Positions 53,599-59,857 of a stretch of 59,857 nt of DNA are shown here, piece after piece. The notes below the pieces were generated by a model. It was not told the origin of the DNA and searched no databases. It worked only from the letters and a program-made list of their open reading frames with translations. Location of the stretch: assembly GCA_964647825.1 (NCBI GenBank), contig CAZYJL010000010.1:1-59857 (forward strand). Direction: 5' to 3'. Both the position numbers and the translations under genes were made by a program. The first letter of the stretch is position 1, and every line of letters starts with the position of its first letter. The stretch is from VFKI01 sp964647825 (GTDB lineage: Bacteria > Pseudomonadota > Gammaproteobacteria > DSM-16500).

Positions 53599-53630
53599 AA
53601 ACCCCCAATTTCATAAACAATTGGGGGTTT
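53599..53630. terminator. Bidirectional rho-independent terminator
   Basis: A perfect 12 bp stem (aaacccccaatt at 53599-53610 with aattgggggttt at 53619-53630) and an 8 base loop. T-rich stretches follow on both strands. It lies between two convergent genes, the Ntn amidase and the GH5 cellulase, and can end both. Confidence 0.93.
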
Positions 53631-53665
53631 TTTAATAATCACAATTTACGTCATTCGGCTAAATA

Positions 53666-55306
53666 TTATGAATGCGTAAGGTGTGATTTCTTCGTATGCA
53701 TTGGTGCAACAGGTTTGAGATAAGGTTTAATGACATCTATATGATAAGAGGTTGGTTTCACACGTAGATTATAATCACCCCAACCATGACCCACACCCCA
53801 AATTTGCCAACCCATAAAGCCATATTTACCGCCTGTTACAGCAAGATTTTTTGTTGAATATTTACGCATATATTCAAAGAACTGCTTTAATGCAATGGAG
53901 CAGGTATTGCTATCTCTACCCGTACCAAATTCTGATAACATGGCAGTGAGCTGATTTTCCTGCAGCCATTTTGCAAATGTTTCCAAATTAAAGCCTGATG
54001 ATGTTCCTGTCGTGCTCAAATCTGTCATACATTCATCATGATTCCCACTAAAATCTTTATCAAGGTATTGATGAACATTGATAATGATTTTGCTCATATC
54101 CGTGATACCTGCTGCTTTAAAGTTTGCACGGCTAAACAACGTTGCATTGCTATATGTCTTCGTACCATCTGAAGATGTCCAAGGATAATACCAAGAATGT
54201 AAGCCATCCCAACGATTGCCCGATACTAAAATATAGCCTTTAAATCCAGCAACACGCAGCGCTTTAATAATCGCTAATTGGATTGTAAAGACATAATCGT
54301 CAGGCACGCCTGTTGGTTCATTCATTAAATCTAACATTACATAATTTTCATCGATCTGTTTATTAAATTTAATTTTATTGTAGAATTTGACCCACAAACC
54401 AACCCAGTCACGTGCATTTAAATTTAAAGTACCATCTGGGCAAGGAGCAGATGGATCAATGGCACCCGCACAGCCTGCAAATTGTTTACCAAAAATGGAA
54501 TAACGCATGTAATTATGCATATCAATAATGGTCATTACCCCTGCTTGTGTCAAAGATTCAAGCGTTGGCATGACATAAGATGTCAGATATTGCCCTTGTA
54601 CAGGTCCTTTCGGCCCTTCCATTTGTAAATAAGAGGAGCGTACAGGGACACGAACTGTATTGAAGCCCATCATCAATAATTTTCTGACATCCACATAATC
54701 ATTGAATTGTGCACCGGTGCCTTCTGAATCTTCAATAGATAAATTTGGTACAACTGTTGGGTCAATGGTTTTACTAAATTCTAAGCCGGACAGATTAAAC
54801 CCAACATATTGCCAATATGAATTTGTCGCAGGGACATTCCCATCAATCACATCAGGATTCGGTGTAATCGGGGTGTAATTAATTTTTCCAGTAATGTTTC
54901 CATTTTTATCCACACCGGGATTAGACACAAGAATGTGGACACCTTCTAATGGTTGATAGGATTTTACTTTCACACGATCTTCTTCACTTGGTGCATTGGG
55001 ATTGAAACTAAAATCGAGATAACCAAGATATGTGTTTAATGGCCCGCAACCGCCAAAACGTATAGCGCCACCCGCATAATATTGATTCTGGCTGCAATTT
55101 GTTGGATCTGCCGACTGACCGTGAGATAAAGGACATGTCACTGTTGGGCTAGAAGATGCTGTTTGCAAACAATAAATTGGGTAAACTTTTGAAAAACTTG
55201 GGCCGACACCTGAAATTTTATTCGTAAAGGTTACTGCTGAAGCAACATGCACCATACCTAGCGTAGATAATGCCAACACTAAGCACTTTAGTTTTGCTGT
55301 TTTCAT
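53666..55306 (-). CDS. Secreted GH5 endoglucanase
   Basis: 546 residues. A signal peptide (about 1-24, LVLALSTLGMVHVASA) is followed by a Cys-rich N-terminal region (about 25-150) and a GH5 barrel (about 165-520). The acid/base Glu is in MLDLMNEPTGV (near 330) and the nucleophile in AMLSEFGTG (near 457). FNTVRVPVRSSYL, IIDMHNYMRY and IINVHQYLD also match. It looks like a different GH5 subfamily (closer to fungal-type EGII, subfamily 5) from the enzyme at 6488. AAAGGAG precedes the ATG. Probable extracellular cellulase. Confidence 0.93.
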   Translation of the reverse strand: MKTAKLKCLVLALSTLGMVHVASAVTFTNKISGVGPSFSKVYPIYCLQTASSSPTVTCPLSHGQSADPTNCSQNQYYAGGAIRFGGCGPLNTYLGYLDFSFNPNAPSEEDRVKVKSYQPLEGVHILVSNPGVDKNGNITGKINYTPITPNPDVIDGNVPATNSYWQYVGFNLSGLEFSKTIDPTVVPNLSIEDSEGTGAQFNDYVDVRKLLMMGFNTVRVPVRSSYLQMEGPKGPVQGQYLTSYVMPTLESLTQAGVMTIIDMHNYMRYSIFGKQFAGCAGAIDPSAPCPDGTLNLNARDWVGLWVKFYNKIKFNKQIDENYVMLDLMNEPTGVPDDYVFTIQLAIIKALRVAGFKGYILVSGNRWDGLHSWYYPWTSSDGTKTYSNATLFSRANFKAAGITDMSKIIINVHQYLDKDFSGNHDECMTDLSTTGTSSGFNLETFAKWLQENQLTAMLSEFGTGRDSNTCSIALKQFFEYMRKYSTKNLAVTGGKYGFMGWQIWGVGHGWGDYNLRVKPTSYHIDVIKPYLKPVAPMHTKKSHLTHS

Positions 55307-55951
55307 AGAGACAACTCCTTTTGTCCTGAGTGAAAAACAAAACGATCAAAATACAAATAATTGCTACAAAATAATCCTTCTATTGATTTGCATGCGATTT
55401 AATTCAACTAAAACAATATACCTGAACCCAGAAATGTCATCTAGTTATAAATTTAATAATTAAAAAATATAAAAGTAAAAAATTGGTACAATCAATCAAT
55501 TAAATATATAAATTTTTTTTTAAAATTTTTTAGCAACAGTTTATTGCTAAAATGTTATTTTTTTGTTGCATTGTGGTGTTTTTATGATAAAAACAAATAA
55601 TACATAAAATTATTGCGTAACATTCCTAGAAAACAAGTGTATTGCAAATAGTATTCATATTTTACACAACAAATTACGCTACAATATTTTAAATTCTTTT
55701 TTTTATTTTTAAATCCAAAAAAATGTTTTTAATTATATATCTATTGAATTTTTCGATTAGTATTAGAAATAAATATCAAAAGGTAATTTTTATTTTTTAA
55801 AATAGGATATTTGCGCACTTTATCTTTTTTGCGAAACATGGAATAAAAAGCTATTTCTTGAATTTTTACAGGATGATGCGGATTTTTAAATTTTACTTCA
55901 TCGTTGCTAATATTGCTCTTTTTTTGAATTTGCGATTAAATAAATTTTCTA
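55307..55951. other. Very AT-rich gene-free region
   Basis: 645 bases between the GH5 gene and the end of the haemagglutinin-like gene, both on the minus strand. It is strikingly rich in A/T runs, with a small hairpin around 55532-55551 (tagcaa, ttgcta). It must carry the GH5 promoter near its left end. No terminator with a GC stem was found after the adhesin gene. Such AT-rich DNA is often bound by H-NS-like proteins. Confidence 0.5.
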
Positions 55952-58900
55952 TTATCTTTGTAAGAAGATATTCAGAGAACCGACGTTGCCTGCACCAGTT
56001 ATATTACCTACGCTGGTCGCATTCGTGCTGCTGGTTAAATTGATGCTGTCACTGACACTATTGTCTATTACGGTATTTTGTGAAAGTGTACCGAGATTCG
56101 TTCCAGTCACACCGCCGACATTGGTAGTGCCAGTCACGTCATTGTCTTCTGCAACGTTATTGGAAATGTTGCCTGTATTACTGTTGTAGCCTGCGATCCC
56201 ACCTGTGTTACTACCATTACTGCTAATGATGTTGCCACTTGAATCAGTAGTATTGATGGTGCCAGCGTTGTAACCTGCAACGCCTCCTACATAGCCACCC
56301 GTTCCGGTTCCAGTGATAGTGTTATACCGTGAGAAGTCACCAGAAATTAATCCTGCATTGTAACCAGCAATACCACCTACATAACTCGAGCCACTAATTA
56401 AATTGTTGATTGAAATGGTTGAGTTAATGATTTGGCTGCCAGCTGAATTGAAACCTGTGATGCCTCCGACATAACTAATGCCAGAAATTGTTTGATCTGT
56501 TGAACTACTATTGATATTTAAGCTGGTCATGCTAATGCCATTGGTGATGGTGCTTAAGTTGTTGTAACCAATTAATCCACCCGTATAGTTTGCCGTTGCT
56601 TGCACGGTGCCTGATGCCACGCCACCTGACAATACGCTATTGGTTAAATAGCCAATCAATCCACCGGTGTAGGCTTTACCTGTCACGGAAAGATCGCTGC
56701 TGATATTGTTGATATTTACATATCTTGCATATCCAATGACACCACCGGTGTAGTTGTTGCTGCCGATAACCTGACCACCATTAACCTGTATATGACTGAT
56801 CAATGCAGACTGTGCAGCAGAACCATTGATTGTGCCGGCAAGTGCACCTACGTTATTGCTACCCCGGATGTTGGCGTTATTCATTGTGACATTACTGATT
56901 GAAGCGTTTGGACCAACGTATCCAAATAAACCAACGCCATTTGTTGTGGGACGATTAATCGTCAGGTTGTCTATGCTAAAGGCATTACCGTTGAATGAGC
57001 CATTGAAGACTACAGTTGTGCTGCTACCCACTGGTACAAAGCCGGCGCCTGCGTTCCAATTGCTTGTCACACTAGCGTCTACTGAATTAGCCAGTGCATA
57101 GTTCATGTTCAGTTGATTTTTCATACCTTGTAGGCCATAAACATCAGCTAACAAGTAAGGCGTTGCACTGCTGCCATCACCCCCTTTGGCGCGTACAAAG
57201 GTGCTCGTTCCATTCACTTGGAAATTATTCGCATTAAAGCTTGGTAAGTCCACCGTGTTTTGTGACCAGTTACCGCTGTTTAAAATGAACCCACCAACAT
57301 TCACACTACCCGTTGCCGTCGCTGTACCGATCACAGCAGTCGGTGCAAGGGTTAATACATTACTTGGAGCAGAAATACTGCTGAAATTGAGGCTTAAGCC
57401 GCTTAAAGTAACGTTATTCGAAAGAACAAGATTCCCATTCCAATTTTGCGCACCGTTAGCTGTGGTGACATTGCCACTCAACACGATATTGCCAGATGCA
57501 TTCGCGTTGATATTGGCATAGCTATTACTCGTGGAAGCAGCATTTAAGTTGATATTTCCTGCGGTAGCAGTCAGATTCACTTGGCCAATAACGGCAGGTG
57601 TGGCAGGTGCTGTGAGGGTTGCTGCTCTTGGGGCAATTCCTCTTGCAGTTAAGATGCCGTTTAAGTTCAAGTCGCCATTGTTACTTGTCACATTTAATAC
57701 GCCAGCATTTGCCGTATTTAATGTGCCACTCGCGTTAACGTTGTTATTGGCGATCAAATTAGCTGTTGCTGCTGTGCTTGCAGTCACCGCTGCAGTTGTA
57801 TTGATTTGGTTGCCCGCAGTTAAGTTCAATTGTCCGTAGGTAATGGCTAATGCAGCATTCACGTTGATGCTACCTGGCGTTGTCACATTCACACTGATCG
57901 GTGTTCCTAATGCCGTGGAGCTTGCAGATAATGCCGTTGTGAAGCTGATATCCCCTGCTGCACTTAAGTTCATGTCACCGTAGCGAGTGCTTAATCTGCC
58001 AAGCGTCATACCACCCATTTGTTCGGTAACATTGAGTTTACCGCCAGTGACGCTATTCGTTCCAACGACTAACAATGATGTGTTTAGGTTGTTGGTTGAG
58101 TTGACGAAATTAATATCACCACTTCCTGAATTGCTGAGGGTAACTTTATTGACGCGATTCGTCAGGTTGGTCAGATTCGTTCCACCAACAGAGCTCAGAA
58201 TCAATTGATCGGCGCTGAGTGTATTGCCAGCCGATTGATTGAGTGTACCTGAGTTGAGTAATGACAGAGTGCCAGCAGCATTAGCCGCAGTGACTTGTAA
58301 TGTACCCGTGTTCCTAATATAGGCATCATTCGTGCTATTGAGCTGTAAATTAGGTGTAGCGGTTAATACAGCGACTGTGCTGGAGCCAATGCTACCACCA
58401 GCCAACCCTGTATTTAATTGTAATGCACTAGCAGACAATCTTGATGAAGTCACACTGCTTAATATGCTGCCATTATTTGCTAAACCTGCATTTAGCGTTA
58501 ATGCACCGCCTACGGCGCTGACATTACCACCAAGGATAATATCATTTGCTGCGTTGAATGTAGCACTTGCGCTGGATGTGGCATTCGAGGTCACAGTAAT
58601 GCCATTCAGACGCAGACTACCATTCACAGCATTCGCATTGAATTGTCCGCCAGCAGCACTGTTTCTACCTGCCAGTACCACTGTGCCAGTTGATAAGGTA
58701 TTGAAGACAATATCACCTGTGCCACTGTTATTTAGAGTTGCGGTGCTAATTAAGTTGTTCAAAGCAAGGTTGATACCACCAATGGCTGTTGTATTGATAT
58801 TGCTTGAATTAAGCAGGTCTATTTGTTGAGTGATTGATCCAGTCGCTCTTATAATCGCGGCTGTTGGTGCATCCAGTTGGGCGATACTCAAGGCGCCTGT

Positions 58901-59857
58901 ATTGCTTAAATTCACAATACCAGTAGAAGAAGCAGCAATGACCGGTGTAGCAGTTGCAATTGCAGCAGTAGAGGTACCGATATTCCCGCCAGCTATCAAG
59001 TTAATACGTGAACTGCTAGTTAAGGTACCACTTGAGCGGGAAAGATTGCCGATTCCCGCGTTCAAACTTAATACGCCGTTTGTCGCTTTGACATTACTGC
59101 CTAGATTAATGCCATTGGCAGCAAACATATTGACATCATTTGATGCTGTGGTGGCATTCAACTGTAAATTACCATTTGCAATGAAGGCACTGATGTTGCC
59201 TGCTGTATTGCTGCCAGTAAAGGTTACCAGGCCATTAGCAATACTTCTGAAAGCAATATCACCGCTTCCAGTGTTAATTAAGTTGGCGTTTATTACTTGA
59301 TTATCAAGTGCCAGATTAATGCCGCCGACTGCAGTTGCTTTTAATACAGGGGTATTAATCAGTGCAGTTTGTTGTGTGATATTGCCGCTTGCCTGCAGGG
59401 TAGCAGAAGTTGGTGCCGTTAATTGTGCGATGCTTAAGTTACCAATGTTGTTGATATTTACCGTGCTATTTGAGGTAGCATTCAGCACCGCGGTTTGCGT
59501 AAAGATTGGTGCAGTCGTACCAACACTATTGCCTGCTGTCGTACCGCTGGTTAACGTAATGCTATTGGCTTTGAGTGTGCCAGCAGTACGTAATACGCTG
59601 CCATTGTTGCTGGTGTTTCCAGCAGTAATGATGATGTTACCGTTATTGCTCGTGCTATTGCCAGCAATGGTGACGTTACCATTTGCTGTATAACGGATGT
59701 CTTTATCTGCAATCACAATACCGCTGTTTAAATTACCCGCGCTTTGTACACTGAATGATCCATCTACGGCACTATTATTCCCCGCGATGATGACGTTGTT
59801 TGCGCTTTGATAATCAATGTTACCTGTTCCAGTATTATTTAATGTGACATTTGCAAC
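55952..59857 (-). CDS. Filamentous-haemagglutinin-like adhesin with GLUG motifs, C-terminal part
   Basis: The minus-strand frame is open to the window edge, so the N-terminus is missing; 1,301 codons are visible. Residues before about 900 are beta-helix-like repeats with recurring NSGTGDIVF, NTGSGDIAF and NSGSGDINF phrases, as in haemagglutinin and adhesin exoproteins. The last 300 residues carry GLUG motifs (YTGGLIGYNNLS, YVGGITGFNSAG, YVGGIAGYNAG, NTGGIAGYNSN). No C-terminal translocator barrel or sorting sequence is seen, and no TpsB partner is in the window. So the export route is unknown. Composition (Asn, Ser, Thr, Ala, Gly) differs sharply from neighbours. Confidence 0.82.
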   Translation of the reverse strand, partial: VANVTLNNTGTGNIDYQSANNVIIAGNNSAVDGSFSVQSAGNLNSGIVIADKDIRYTANGNVTIAGNSTSNNGNIIITAGNTSNNGSVLRTAGTLKANSITLTSGTTAGNSVGTTAPIFTQTAVLNATSNSTVNINNIGNLSIAQLTAPTSATLQASGNITQQTALINTPVLKATAVGGINLALDNQVINANLINTGSGDIAFRSIANGLVTFTGSNTAGNISAFIANGNLQLNATTASNDVNMFAANGINLGSNVKATNGVLSLNAGIGNLSRSSGTLTSSSRINLIAGGNIGTSTAAIATATPVIAASSTGIVNLSNTGALSIAQLDAPTAAIIRATGSITQQIDLLNSSNINTTAIGGINLALNNLISTATLNNSGTGDIVFNTLSTGTVVLAGRNSAAGGQFNANAVNGSLRLNGITVTSNATSSASATFNAANDIILGGNVSAVGGALTLNAGLANNGSILSSVTSSRLSASALQLNTGLAGGSIGSSTVAVLTATPNLQLNSTNDAYIRNTGTLQVTAANAAGTLSLLNSGTLNQSAGNTLSADQLILSSVGGTNLTNLTNRVNKVTLSNSGSGDINFVNSTNNLNTSLLVVGTNSVTGGKLNVTEQMGGMTLGRLSTRYGDMNLSAAGDISFTTALSASSTALGTPISVNVTTPGSINVNAALAITYGQLNLTAGNQINTTAAVTASTAATANLIANNNVNASGTLNTANAGVLNVTSNNGDLNLNGILTARGIAPRAATLTAPATPAVIGQVNLTATAGNINLNAASTSNSYANINANASGNIVLSGNVTTANGAQNWNGNLVLSNNVTLSGLSLNFSSISAPSNVLTLAPTAVIGTATATGSVNVGGFILNSGNWSQNTVDLPSFNANNFQVNGTSTFVRAKGGDGSSATPYLLADVYGLQGMKNQLNMNYALANSVDASVTSNWNAGAGFVPVGSSTTVVFNGSFNGNAFSIDNLTINRPTTNGVGLFGYVGPNASISNVTMNNANIRGSNNVGALAGTINGSAAQSALISHIQVNGGQVIGSNNYTGGVIGYARYVNINNISSDLSVTGKAYTGGLIGYLTNSVLSGGVASGTVQATANYTGGLIGYNNLSTITNGISMTSLNINSSSTDQTISGISYVGGITGFNSAGSQIINSTISINNLISGSSYVGGIAGYNAGLISGDFSRYNTITGTGTGGYVGGVAGYNAGTINTTDSSGNIISSNGSNTGGIAGYNSNTGNISNNVAEDNDVTGTTNVGGVTGTNLGTLSQNTVIDNSVSDSINLTSSTNATSVGNITGAGNVGSLNIFLQR
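56000..56950 (-). repeat. GLUG-motif repeats within the adhesin gene
   Basis: Eight or so copies of a Y/N-x-GG-x-x-G-x-N/L unit are spaced 20-45 codons apart, for example GGVIGYARY, GGLIGYLTN, GGIAGYNAG. On the plus strand the reverse complement of this unit recurs as related lines such as 'ccaccggtgtag'. The copies are diverged at DNA level, so recent slippage is not evident. Confidence 0.65.

Noticed and set aside
56826..59693. Several long plus-strand frames opposite the adhesin gene (up to 165 codons)
   Set aside because: They are Val/Leu/Pro-rich antisense shadows of Asn/Thr/Gly codons in the repeats, with no ribosome sites or families.
1..59857. CRISPR array, tRNA or rRNA genes
   Set aside because: No regularly spaced short repeats and no cloverleaf or rRNA-like stretches were found by eye.

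Overview
The window is about 60 kb of low-GC, gene-dense chromosome from a Gram-negative bacterium. It encodes outer-membrane proteins, lipoproteins, an MCE lipid transporter and an O-antigen-type locus. The gene content fits a gammaproteobacterium, and the mix of GlpD, LutABC and secreted chitinase and cellulases suggests an aquatic or amoeba-associated Legionellales-like lineage. That placement is inference, because no rRNA or marker gene is present. Both edges cut through large surface proteins: a VCBS-repeat protein at the left (3' end only) and a filamentous-haemagglutinin-like protein with GLUG motifs at the right (5' end missing).

Layout. 1-6 kb: VCBS adhesin end, a four-gene MCE/Mla-type transporter (STAS-permease, ATPase, MlaD, lipoprotein), a beta-class glutathione transferase and MscL. 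6.4-8.8 kb: secreted GH5 cellulase. 8.9-21.7 kb: surface-polysaccharide locus, mostly on the minus strand. It holds homologues of WbpM, WbpD, WbpE, Wzx, a glucuronyl C5-epimerase, Wzy/ligase, an AsnB-type amidotransferase, WbpI and a GT4 transferase, with an ElyC-like gene on the opposite strand. 22-29 kb: tRNA dihydrouridine synthase, secreted GH18 chitinase, then an outer-membrane barrel gene overlapping a thaumatin-like protein gene. 29-40 kb: DUF1622, a second ElyC/YdcF protein, an unknown 527-residue protein tightly coupled to lutABC (lactate oxidation), glpD, yeiH, a (6-4) photolyase and a YeiE-like LysR regulator. 40-50 kb: exported FAD oxidase, M29-like peptidase, DUF2490, exported carbonic anhydrase, CpdP-like lipoprotein, membrane-anchored SagB-type oxidoreductase, DUF190-CrcB fluoride pair. 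50-55 kb: truncated TerC, YebE, exported GGCT-like and choloylglycine-hydrolase-like proteins, second GH5 cellulase.

How it fits together. The polysaccharide genes match the later steps of the UDP-ManNAc3NAcA pathway (WbpE, WbpD, WbpI) plus glycan amidation, C5 epimerisation, flipping and polymerisation. The first steps (WbpA, WbpB) are not in the window. Two GH5 enzymes, a GH18 enzyme and a thaumatin-like protein form a secreted set against cellulose, chitin and possibly beta-glucan.

The most notable non-coding feature is a family of three related 172-182 bp inverted-repeat elements at 6079-6250, 10163-10338 and 18788-18969. They look like MITEs. The middle one lies across the 3' end of the wbpI-like gene and supplies its last codons and stop. 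A different long inverted repeat lies at 17930-18054. No tRNA, rRNA, CRISPR array or intact transposase gene was seen.
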